A stretch of DNA of 13,395 nucleotides. Source: CAZPWF01 sp964610775 (lineage in GTDB: Bacteria; Patescibacteriota; Saccharimonadia; Saccharimonadales; JACQNP01). The position numbers and the translations under genes were made by a program. Location of the stretch: NCBI GenBank assembly GCA_964610775.1, contig CAZSZC010000018.1, positions 1-13,395 of the forward strand, written 5' to 3'. Of this stretch, positions 1 to 5,458 are shown piece by piece; the stretch's first letter is position 1, and the number at the start of each line of letters is the position of its first letter. A model generated the notes under the pieces. It had not been told where the DNA came from, did not search any database, and saw only the letters and a list, made by a program, of their open reading frames with translations.

Positions 1-108
1 GCAAAATACTTGGGGGTTTCATTTGAAGATATAGCAATCGCTAATATAAATAAATTAAGCAGCAGAAAAGAGAGGGGTGTTCAACGGGGTAGTGGGGATA
101 ATAGATAG
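1..108 (+). CDS. C-terminal fragment of a MazG-like nucleotide pyrophosphohydrolase
   Basis: Frame 1 is open from the first base of the window to a TAG at 106-108, giving the last 35 residues of a protein whose start lies outside. The tail has the pattern of an L-G-V-S-x-E-D-I-A helix, then A-N-I-N-K-L, then S-R-K-E-R-G-V and G-S-G-D-N-R at the very end. This is the ending I know from small all-alpha MazG-type NTP pyrophosphohydrolases, which hydrolyse non-canonical or excess nucleoside triphosphates to monophosphate and pyrophosphate. The metal-binding E-x-x-E/D helices would be upstream and cannot be checked here. The gene converges on the minus-strand ABM gene with one base (109) between the two stop codons, so no terminator fits between them. 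The family is recognised from the tail motif alone. Confidence 0.72.
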   Translation, partial: AKYLGVSFEDIAIANINKLSSRKERGVQRGSGDNR

Positions 109-109
109 A

Positions 110-436
110 TTAGTTTGCCCAGTCCACTACGCCCTCGCCTAAAGTAAGAGCAACGGAGTTCATGTCTCTGAATATTGGTTGTTGATCGCAGCGGGGGTAT
201 AAAACGTCAGCAAACGCCAGAGTATATGTGGCGTTTTTATGTTTTTCCTCTGCTTCAGAATCCATGAATGACATAATGTGGATAAATTGTGAGCTATTTT
301 CAGATAATTGATAGGCTTGATAATTTGTCTGTGGCTCGCTCTTTCTGATCTCCTCAACGAAGTTTTTTATAGCTTTTAAAACCGCGTCTAACTCCTCTGG
401 CTTAACGCTATACTCAGCTATTTTATGCACTTTCAT
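110..436 (-). CDS. Antibiotic biosynthesis monooxygenase (ABM) fold protein, putative quinol monooxygenase
   Basis: This 108-residue protein has the layout of a dimeric alpha-beta barrel of the ABM family. A first strand with Y-S-V-K-P-E-E-L (residues 9-16) leads into a long helix ending F-V-E-E-I-R; then come an E-P-Q-T turn (34-37), a Y-x-A-Y-Q-L strand (39-44), the F-I-H-I-M-S-F strand (51-57), an E-A-E-E-K-H helix (61-66), and L-Y-P-R-C (79-83). Known members include small cofactor-free quinol monooxygenases (YgiN-like) and heme-degrading proteins, so the substrate cannot be read from the sequence. The ATG lies inside the end of the MurC-like gene (14-bp overlap) and is preceded by a strong Shine-Dalgarno at 445-453, which suggests translation coupled to the ligase. 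Its partnership with a cell-wall ligase is unexplained and may only reflect compaction. Confidence 0.72.
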   Translation of the reverse strand: MKVHKIAEYSVKPEELDAVLKAIKNFVEEIRKSEPQTNYQAYQLSENSSQFIHIMSFMDSEAEEKHKNATYTLAFADVLYPRCDQQPIFRDMNSVALTLGEGVVDWAN

Positions 437-1721
437 CTTGCTTGAACTCCTTTCTTAGCCATTCATCTAAGCTACCACCGCCACCAGCAGTAAGGCAGAG
501 CACTAAATCGCCAGCTTGTTGATGGGTTATGATAATTTGTTTCAGATTTTCATTTTTATCTGTTGCAACGCCTTTATTGGGTTGACTTGTCATGCGAACT
601 ATATCGCTTGGAGTTAGTAAATCAAGTGATTCGTCCTCTCGTGCCAAGTAACTAGGTACTACATAGAGTTTTTTGACACTATCAAACAAATTAAAAAGAT
701 CTTCTTTAATAAAGTGTTGACGAGTATTGTGTAGTCCTTCATAAATCACAACCACGTTATTATCAGCAATTTCGTGCGCCATCTGGATCGCGCCACGTAT
801 TTTTTCAGGTGTATGTGCATAGTCGCTGTAAACATGATCGGTAATCTTTTCAAAACGCCTAGAAATACCAGGAAATTTATTCATGTGTGCGATCAGATCA
901 CTGATGGGGTGCTGGGTTAGGCGGTTTATGGCCTGTATTACCAGCCACGCGTCGCGACGATTTACTAAACCAAATAAACGGAGCTCGTTGAGACTACTTT
1001 CGTTATCTGGTAGAACGGTAACCGAGTCGGAAGGTGTAACTTGTAATGCTGTACTATCCATTTGCCAAAGTATGGTATGGCCGCTTTGATTGATATAGTC
1101 ACGAAACGCTTGTTGATAGTCGCTCCTTGTGGAGTAAATATCTGGATGGTCATAGTCTACACCGCTTATTAGGCTAACGTAAGGCTTGTAGCTTAAAAAT
1201 GTTCTATCAAATTCGTCACACTCAAGAATAAAGTACTCCGAATCTTGTTTATAGTCTCCCATTTCGGCAAAACTAGTCTTCGCGGGTAATAAATGACTAG
1301 CTTTCATTCCAACTTGCTGAGCTAGCCAGACTGTCATGGCGGTAGTTGTTGTTTTGCCGTGTGTGCCAGCAATACCGATGAGCTTTAGTTTTCCGTTATC
1401 TAGAACGAAGTTCATAAAATCATCGCGTCGGGTTGCTTTGATATTATTGTCACGACAAAACTGCAATTCGGGCGCATCAGGATTTTCGATCGGAACAGCT
1501 GATGAATAAACAAGCCAATCAATTGGCTGAGCCTCGTGTACTCCCTTGATTTGTTCCAAATCTTGACCAATATGTATATTGGTAATTCCGCATTGCTTGA
1601 GATGACGAAAATACTCAGAATCTTGCTTGTCGGATCCCGATACGCTAAAACCAGCCTGTTGAGCAATCATAGCCAGTGGCCCAATTCCGGTTCCGCCTAT
1701 GCCGCTAAAGTATATGTGCAT
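423..1721 (-). CDS. murC: MurC-family UDP-N-acetylmuramate--amino acid ligase
   Basis: A 432-residue cytoplasmic Mur ligase of the MurC/Mpl group, predicted to add an amino acid (L-alanine in MurC) to UDP-MurNAc using ATP. The three Mur domains are visible: an N-terminal Rossmann-like domain starting with G-I-G-G-T-G-I-G (7-14), the ATPase domain with P-loop G-T-H-G-K-T-T-T-T (119-127) and E-C-D-E-F-D (167-172), and a C-terminal domain with F-P-G-I-S-R-R-F-E (283-291) and an L-H-N-T-R motif (330-334). It is shorter than typical MurC (about 450-490). Several positions are unusual. The motif normally read D-D-Y-x-H-H-P is S-D-Y-A-H-T-P, resembling MurE. The T-N before the D-H motif is S-G (186-187). 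The middle-domain G-x-H-N is G-L-V-N (251-254). The second gene of the transcript is the overlapping ABM protein. MurC is the best call. Mpl-like recycling or another amino acid specificity is possible. Confidence 0.82.
   Translation of the reverse strand: MHIYFSGIGGTGIGPLAMIAQQAGFSVSGSDKQDSEYFRHLKQCGITNIHIGQDLEQIKGVHEAQPIDWLVYSSAVPIENPDAPELQFCRDNNIKATRRDDFMNFVLDNGKLKLIGIAGTHGKTTTTAMTVWLAQQVGMKASHLLPAKTSFAEMGDYKQDSEYFILECDEFDRTFLSYKPYVSLISGVDYDHPDIYSTRSDYQQAFRDYINQSGHTILWQMDSTALQVTPSDSVTVLPDNESSLNELRLFGLVNRRDAWLVIQAINRLTQHPISDLIAHMNKFPGISRRFEKITDHVYSDYAHTPEKIRGAIQMAHEIADNNVVVIYEGLHNTRQHFIKEDLFNLFDSVKKLYVVPSYLAREDESLDLLTPSDIVRMTSQPNKGVATDKNENLKQIIITHQQAGDLVLCLTAGGGGSLDEWLRKEFKQDESA
445..453 (-). 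promoter_or_regulatory. Shine-Dalgarno for the ABM gene inside the MurC-like gene
   Basis: Read on the minus strand this is AAAGGAGTT, with GGAG about 10 nt before the ATG at 436. It lies within the last codons of the upstream ligase gene. It supports the 436 start and coupled translation of the two overlapping genes. Confidence 0.7.
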
Positions 1722-1736
1722 ACAGATAGGGTACAG

Positions 1737-1745
1737 CGTATAGCA
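1737..1745 (-). promoter_or_regulatory. Possible extended -10 for the MurC-like gene
   Basis: On the minus strand the sequence is TGC followed by TATACG. The hexamer ends 15 nt before the ATG at 1721, giving a leader of about 8-9 nt. I see no convincing -35 and no Shine-Dalgarno. A second weak hexamer, TACCCT, lies closer, 6 nt before the ATG, and would give a leaderless transcript. This is a weak call in the 72-bp divergent gap. Confidence 0.28.
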
Positions 1746-1760
1746 CGTAGCGTCCAGGCA

Positions 1761-1769
1761 TGATAGGAT
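1761..1769 (+). promoter_or_regulatory. Possible extended -10 for the MFS transporter gene
   Basis: TGA followed by TAGGAT (4 of 6 matches to TATAAT) lies 24 nt before the ATG at 1794, predicting a leader of about 18 nt. No clear -35 is present at the usual distance. The call rests mostly on position and on the TGn extension seen at other promoters in the window. Confidence 0.28.
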
Positions 1770-1793
1770 TAAGAAGTAAAGTTAAAAATCAAC

Positions 1794-3029
1794 ATGGTAC
1801 AAAAAATCGTTAATAATATACTTCGCAGCCGCCATTTTTGGCGTGATGTTGGTTTCGATGAGCTAAGCGAGCTTTATGTCAGCATCATGCTTCGAGGACT
1901 TGCCATCAGTCTTACTGGATTGTTTGTTCCCATATATATGCTACGACTTGGATATGACCCTTCATCGATAATGATGGTTGTAGCATGGTATTTTACGTCG
2001 AGAGTATTGTTATTCGATTTTTTATCAGGATACTGTGTAGCTCAATTTGGTCCAAAGCATACTATGATTTTTGGCAATATACTTCTAATAACGTCTACAG
2101 CGATGTTTTTAACCATAGCTAGTTTTCACTGGCCTATATGGTTAATAGGCTCTATTTGGGGTGGTTCTGCCAGTCTGTTCTTCATTCCCTTTAATGTTGA
2201 TTTCTCCAAAGTTAAGCACAGTAAACACGGTGGCAAAGAGCTTGGGTATATCTATGTAATGGAAAAAATTGGTACTGCAACAGGACCGGTAATTGGTGGT
2301 TTAATTGCAACTTTTTTTGGCGCACAATACATATTCGCGATCGCGACCGGTTTACTAATAATTGGGCTCGTACCTTTATTTCAGACATCCGAACCAGTTC
2401 GCTTAAATCAGCATATTACATTTAAGGGTTTGAGATTTGACAAACTAAAACGAGATTATATATCAGCGGCCGCGATTGGTGTCGAAAATACCCTTTGCAT
2501 CTTCTTGTGGCCTTTGTTTATAGGCATGTTTATACTTTTGGATAAAACTGCGTATGCAAAGCTGGGACTTCTCAGCTCTACCTCTATCTTAATTGCCTTA
2601 TTTACTGCCTATGCTATAGGTAAGATTATTGATGACAGGAAAGGTAGATATTTACTGCGCGCAAACGCTACTGCTAACTCGTTTCTGCATCTAATTCGGC
2701 CATTTATAAACGTTTATCCAGCCGCATTTTTGGTGGGCGCGACAAACGAAGTTGTAACAACGGGTTACAGAATGCCATATTACAAAGGTTTGTTTGATGC
2801 AGCTGATGATTTACCGGGTTATCGCATAGCTTATCTTACTTCTATTGAATTCTTTAGCAGTGTTTTTAAGTGTATGGTTTGGTGGTTTTTGGTCATGCTC
2901 ACTGCAATCTTCTCAACAAAAGATGTTATTAGTATTGGTTTCATAATTGCTTCTATTGCCTCTATGTTAATAATGACTGAGAAGTTCAAAGCATTAAATG
3001 TGAGAAAAAATCATGTCGCAAAAGCGTAA
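1794..3029 (+). CDS. MFS-type multi-pass membrane transporter
   Basis: A 411-residue integral membrane protein with about 10-12 hydrophobic segments, consistent with the major facilitator superfamily. Early segments run roughly 30-50, 56-80, 90-110 and 113-132. Between segments 2 and 3 lies A-Q-F-G-P-K-H-T-M (83-91), at the place of the MFS loop motif G-x-x-x-D-R-x-G-R, but degenerate. A G-P-V-I-G-G-L-I segment (164-171) fits the helix-5 antiporter-like glycine motif. A central cytoplasmic stretch around 197-222 separates the two halves. A short N-terminal amphipathic region rich in Arg and His precedes the first segment. The substrate cannot be inferred. The gene overlaps the next one by 17 bp, and the stop is embedded in the start region of that gene, so the two products are probably made together and may act together. 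Confidence 0.72.
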   Translation: MVQKIVNNILRSRHFWRDVGFDELSELYVSIMLRGLAISLTGLFVPIYMLRLGYDPSSIMMVVAWYFTSRVLLFDFLSGYCVAQFGPKHTMIFGNILLITSTAMFLTIASFHWPIWLIGSIWGGSASLFFIPFNVDFSKVKHSKHGGKELGYIYVMEKIGTATGPVIGGLIATFFGAQYIFAIATGLLIIGLVPLFQTSEPVRLNQHITFKGLRFDKLKRDYISAAAIGVENTLCIFLWPLFIGMFILLDKTAYAKLGLLSSTSILIALFTAYAIGKIIDDRKGRYLLRANATANSFLHLIRPFINVYPAAFLVGATNEVVTTGYRMPYYKGLFDAADDLPGYRIAYLTSIEFFSSVFKCMVWWFLVMLTAIFSTKDVISIGFIIASIASMLIMTEKFKALNVRKNHVAKA

Positions 3030-3630
3030 ACTACACCACCAACTCGTAAGACTAAGGCGCTTAAAGGCTGTTTATCTTGTGATTGGAATTGTCTTTTTCC
3101 TGGGCATTGGACTTTACTCTTTGCGTCAAAATAATCTCACAGCACTACGCTTGCGCGATAAAGTTCTTCAGGTCGATGAACAGAATGGCGACGTTGAGGC
3201 AGCTCTAAAAGATCTGAGGCGGTACATTTATTCACATATGAATACGGACTTGGCATCTGGCCCATCGGCCATTAAACCGCCCATACAACTGAAGTATCGC
3301 TACGAAAGACTTTTAGCTGCTGAAAAAGATAGAGTTTCGAAGCAAAATGAAAAAATGTATACAGAGGCACAAGCCGAGTGTGAAAAGAGATTCCCTAAGG
3401 GTCTATCTGGCAGTGGTCGCATTCCGTGCATACAGGACTATGTAACCAAACATGGCATAGCTGAACAACCCATACAGGATGCTCTATACAAGTTTGATTT
3501 TGCTTCACCTTTTTGGTCGCCAGATATAGCTGGGATAAGTTTATTAATAGCAGCAATATTGACCGTTTTGCTGATTACGCGTTTGGTTTTAGATCGTTGG
3601 CTGCGCAATCAAATGAATGACCATCTATAA
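3013..3630 (+). CDS. Conserved two-TM membrane protein with an external loop, unknown function
   Basis: A 205-residue protein with a basic N-terminus (K-R-K-L-H-H, then R-L-R-R-L-K), a first membrane segment at about 20-37, a loop of some 130 residues, and a second membrane segment at about 172-190 followed by a short tail. By the positive-inside rule both ends are cytoplasmic and the loop is external. The loop has a helical region with G-D-V-E-A-A-L-K-D-L-R-R (59-70), H-M-N-T-D-L (75-80), an A-I-K-P-P-I-Q-L-K-Y-R-Y-E-R stretch (86-99), and two cysteines, C123 and C139, flanking G-L-S-G-S-G-R-I-P, which could form a disulfide. I recall similar proteins in other Saccharibacteria and CPR genomes but know of no assigned function. 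It overlaps the MFS gene by 17 bp and ends at a strong terminator, so it may be an accessory subunit of that transporter. That role is inference from position. Confidence 0.7.
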   Translation: MSQKRKLHHQLVRLRRLKAVYLVIGIVFFLGIGLYSLRQNNLTALRLRDKVLQVDEQNGDVEAALKDLRRYIYSHMNTDLASGPSAIKPPIQLKYRYERLLAAEKDRVSKQNEKMYTEAQAECEKRFPKGLSGSGRIPCIQDYVTKHGIAEQPIQDALYKFDFASPFWSPDIAGISLLIAAILTVLLITRLVLDRWLRNQMNDHL

Positions 3631-3661
3631 ATAAAACCCCTCATCTAGCGAGGGGTTTTAT
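3631..3661. terminator. Bidirectional intrinsic terminator
   Basis: A perfect 12-bp inverted repeat (arms 3631-3642 and 3650-3661) encloses a 7-nt loop. Its centre is the G/C-rich CCCCTC/GAGGGG, flanked by A-rich and T-rich arm ends, so each strand gives a hairpin followed by U-rich sequence. It sits between the convergent genes ending at 3630 (+) and 3684 (-) and can serve both. Confidence 0.9.
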
Positions 3662-3683
3662 TGTGTTAGTAGTTATCTAACTA

Positions 3684-4295
3684 CTAGTTACTCTTGTTTG
3701 AATTGTTGTTCGAAGAGTTATTGTTCTGTGTTGTTTGACACTTCTGACCGTCAGGATTTTCCTTGACGTACTTAGCTACTGCCTGAGCAACTTGACCGTC
3801 ATCCTTTAGGTTTTCCCAGAATACTACTTGATCAGCGTTTATGACCATCTGGTCTTGTGGCCCATGAAGCTCACAACCAAGCTTTACTAGCTGTACGTCA
3901 CCGTTAGTGGTTTGACCATTTGGCTGTACTTGCTGGTTTACGCGAAGGTAATAGATGTCGTTTAATCGAACGAACTTACCGTTTGTAGTTGTTATTTTGC
4001 CGAAATAAACTTGACCGCCATTTAGGAAGACTGCTTGATACTTAGAAGTATCAACATACTTTCCCTGGTTAGTATTAGCTGGTTTGGCAAACACTAAATA
4101 TGCAATTACAGAAACTGCCAATAAAGTTACTCCGAAGAGTAGGCCTACCCAAACAATTCGCCAAAGTTTCCCGTCTTTGTTTTGTTTAGGCTTGCCAGCC
4201 GTAGCTGGGCGATGTGTCGTTGATCCAGCACCTGAAGCGGCTGGTTGTTGACTGTTTTGTTGTGGCGCATTACCACCACGGTTGTTCCATTCCAT
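3684..4295 (-). CDS. Single-TM anchored protein with a V-Y-F-G-K-I domain, unknown function
   Basis: A 203-residue protein. Residues 1-42 are a low-complexity Gln/Asn/Ala/Gly-rich cytoplasmic tail, 46-69 are a strong membrane segment after a Lys/Arg-containing stretch, and 80-175 form a small external domain. That domain starts with K-Y-Q-A-V-F-L-N-G-G-Q-V-Y-F-G-K-I (85-101), followed by L-N-D-I-Y-Y-L-R (111-118) and a single cysteine (C141). The C-terminus is Asn/Ser-rich (about 190-203). I associate this V-Y-F-G-K-I plus D-I-Y-Y-L module with conserved hypothetical proteins of CPR bacteria and know of no function. The ATG has a Shine-Dalgarno-like AAAGGTGG about 10 nt upstream, and a promoter is proposed at 4338-4367. 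The gene is transcribed alone, divergent from the 65-aa protein gene, and ends at the shared terminator. Confidence 0.7.
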   Translation of the reverse strand: MEWNNRGGNAPQQNSQQPAASGAGSTTHRPATAGKPKQNKDGKLWRIVWVGLLFGVTLLAVSVIAYLVFAKPANTNQGKYVDTSKYQAVFLNGGQVYFGKITTTNGKFVRLNDIYYLRVNQQVQPNGQTTNGDVQLVKLGCELHGPQDQMVINADQVVFWENLKDDGQVAQAVAKYVKENPDGQKCQTTQNNNSSNNNSNKSN

Positions 4296-4337
4296 TTATC
4301 TAAACCACCTTTGTTAGAATTTTTCGTTACAAAGGGT

Positions 4338-4367
4338 AGTGTAATGCATAAGCAGGTTTTGTTGCAA
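4338..4367 (-). promoter_or_regulatory. Candidate promoter for the single-TM protein gene
   Basis: On the minus strand there is a -35 TTGCAA (4362-4367), an 18-nt spacer and a -10 TACACT (4338-4343). Each hexamer matches consensus at 4 of 6 positions. Transcription would start near 4331, giving a leader of about 35 nt that includes the Shine-Dalgarno-like AAAGGTGG. Confidence 0.42.
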
Positions 4368-4433
4368 GTCCAAATTTATCAACTATCACTAGGGTGAGGA
4401 GCGCAAACTTGTATTTTTTACTCCGAAAAGCTG

Positions 4434-4463
4434 TTGACAATTCAAATCTCTCCAGAGTATGGT
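4434..4463 (+). promoter_or_regulatory. Promoter of the 65-aa protein gene
   Basis: A perfect -35 TTGACA (4434-4439), an 18-nt spacer and a -10 TATGGT (4458-4463). Transcription would begin near 4470. The possible upstream ATG at 4459 lies inside the -10 and would not be transcribed, which decides the start of the next gene in favour of 4507. Confidence 0.68.
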
Positions 4464-4506
4464 AGGAGTACCAATACTAATTACAAGAGAGGGAGAGATT
4501 GTAACA

Positions 4507-4704
4507 ATGGCTTACAAGCACACAAACTCTAAGGGTGTTACATACTACTTAAATTCTAAGAACGTTGTACTCCGAGGCGGCAAAGAACAAACAATTTATT
4601 ACTTCAGCAAGGATGAGCGACCAGAAGGAATTGCTGACATTCCAGCAGGAATGACTGTAAATGAAAACCCACGTAACGGTTTTCTCACTGTAAAGCGCAA
4701 ATAA
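4507..4704 (+). CDS. Conserved 65-residue protein, unknown function
   Basis: A small soluble basic protein. It begins M-A-Y-K-H-T-N-S-K-G, continues with Y-Y-L-N-S-K and V-V-L-R-G-G-K-E-Q, then T-I-Y-Y-F-S-K-D, then a turn with I-P-A-G-M, and ends N-P-R-N-G-F-L-T-V-K-R-K. This order of strands (L-R-G-G, I-Y-Y-F, N-x-R-x-G, basic end) matches a short conserved family I recall from CPR and some other bacteria, without a known role. The in-frame ATG at 4459 is rejected because it sits in the -10 element. At 4507 a purine-rich Shine-Dalgarno region (GGGAG at 4491-4495) precedes the start by 11 nt. The gene is monocistronic, with its own near-consensus promoter and a strong terminator, which suggests high and independent expression. 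The basic, beta-rich character would fit nucleic acid binding, but no motif proves it. Confidence 0.75.
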   Translation: MAYKHTNSKGVTYYLNSKNVVLRGGKEQTIYYFSKDERPEGIADIPAGMTVNENPRNGFLTVKRK

Positions 4705-4726
4705 TCTAGGTTATTACGCAACAGGA

Positions 4727-4755
4727 CTGCTCGAGGATTGACTCGAGCAGTTTTT
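4727..4755 (+). terminator. Intrinsic terminator of the 65-aa protein gene
   Basis: A perfect 9-bp stem, CTGCTCGAG (4727-4735) with CTCGAGCAG (4742-4750), a 6-nt loop, and then a T-run TTTTT starting at 4751. The T-tract is only on the plus strand, so it acts one way. It lies between the 65-aa gene and the end of the minus-strand carotenoid gene. Confidence 0.9.
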
Positions 4756-4758
4756 ATT

Positions 4759-5442
4759 TTATTCGTTTTCGGATAGTTGTCGCCGCCGCTCGATTATAAA
4801 CATCACGAATAGTAATGTAGAAAAGGCAAGCCCGGTAAAGGCGGGTATCCATTGAGCTACGCCCAAATTAACTCCTGACCAAAATACCAGTATGGCAAAT
4901 AGGCTATATGCGGTTAAGCGTTTTACTTTAGGTTCTCCCCACAGAGCTTTAAGTATGAGGGCGCCTATAAATCCACTTATCGCCCAGCCGACAAAGTTCA
5001 TTATTGGAACACCAAAAAATGGACCTGGCGCATCCCATTGCCAGAAAGTTAACTTAACCATGGCTGGATCGAGTGCAACATCAACAATAACCGCAAAAAT
5101 AGCTGTAAATATAACGGATAAAAAGCCGCTACTAATTTTTCTTGCCAGCCAAAAAGCTCCAAGTAGTATTGGTGGATAAATGATTGCGACCACCCATGGG
5201 GTTGTCCCGATAAATTTATATCCAAGACCGTCACCATAGTTGAATCTTCCAAAAGGTAATCCTGTTTTGGTCGCTGCAGTTTGAAAGGCTAGCGCAAATA
5301 TACTCAAGGAAAAGATGATAGCCAAGCCCCTGAACAAACCAGTTTGTTTGATTGTGCCTATGTAGGCTGGCAAAGAAAACAGTATAACGGCTACAATTGC
5401 GCCAATAGCAGCACTGCTTCCTGATATTTGTGTTATGCTCAT
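4759..5442 (-). CDS. cruF: CruF-family carotenoid biosynthesis membrane protein (hydratase-like)
   Basis: A 227-residue protein with about 7 hydrophobic segments, matching the carotenoid biosynthesis protein family (DUF422) whose studied members hydrate the 1',2' double bond of acyclic carotenoid ends (CruF; bisanhydrobacterioruberin hydratase). Visible signature positions are T-G-L-P-F-G-R-F-N-Y (60-69) with D-G-L-G (71-74), D-V-A-L-D-P (121-126), and F-W-Q-W (133-136) running into G-P-F-F-G-V-P (140-146) and N-F-V-G-W (149-153). Length is at the short end for the family. It faces a UbiA-type prenyltransferase across a 15-bp gap. The same two families are clustered in haloarchaeal bacterioruberin synthesis, so a joint role in modifying a C40/C50 carotenoid is the natural reading. 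No phytoene synthase or desaturase is in the window, so the substrate may come from a host or be encoded elsewhere. The start at 5442 fits a leaderless transcript. Confidence 0.78.
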   Translation of the reverse strand: MSITQISGSSAAIGAIVAVILFSLPAYIGTIKQTGLFRGLAIIFSLSIFALAFQTAATKTGLPFGRFNYGDGLGYKFIGTTPWVVAIIYPPILLGAFWLARKISSGFLSVIFTAIFAVIVDVALDPAMVKLTFWQWDAPGPFFGVPIMNFVGWAISGFIGALILKALWGEPKVKRLTAYSLFAILVFWSGVNLGVAQWIPAFTGLAFSTLLFVMFIIERRRQLSENE

Positions 5443-5451
5443 TGCTACAAT
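5443..5451 (+). promoter_or_regulatory. Extended -10 for the UbiA-like gene, leaderless
   Basis: TGC followed by TACAAT (5446-5451) ends 6 nt before the ATG at 5458, so transcription should start at or next to the A of the ATG. There is no Shine-Dalgarno. The identical TTGCTACAAT occurs upstream of pyrF. The -35 region is weak. Confidence 0.55.
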
Positions 5452-5458
5452 TATTGCA
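5450..5458 (-). promoter_or_regulatory. Extended -10 for the CruF-like gene, leaderless
   Basis: On the minus strand it reads TGC then AATAAT (5 of 6 matches to TATAAT). The hexamer (5450-5455) ends 7 nt before the ATG at 5442, and no Shine-Dalgarno is visible. It shares two bases with the opposing -10 hexamer, so the two promoters should exclude each other. Confidence 0.48.

Noticed and set aside
883..1089. Open frames of 60-100 codons antisense to the ligase, CruF, Dus, PyrF, ProB and pilin genes.
   Set aside because: They are opposite or alternative frames of well-supported genes with low-complexity or basic-biased products and no start signals.
4459..4506. An upstream in-frame ATG that would extend the 65-aa protein by 16 residues.
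   Set aside because: It lies inside the -10 hexamer of a near-consensus promoter, the extra residues do not look like the family, and 4507 has a Shine-Dalgarno-like region.
4296..4506. The longest non-coding gap (211 bp) as a possible riboswitch or small RNA.
   Set aside because: It is explained by two divergent promoters and leaders. I see no stable hairpin with a T-run or known riboswitch core.
5428..5457. An upstream in-frame ATG for the prenyltransferase.
   Set aside because: It overlaps the divergent CruF-like gene and lies upstream of the TACAAT -10 element. The residues from 5458 match the usual short N-terminus before R-P-x-x-W.
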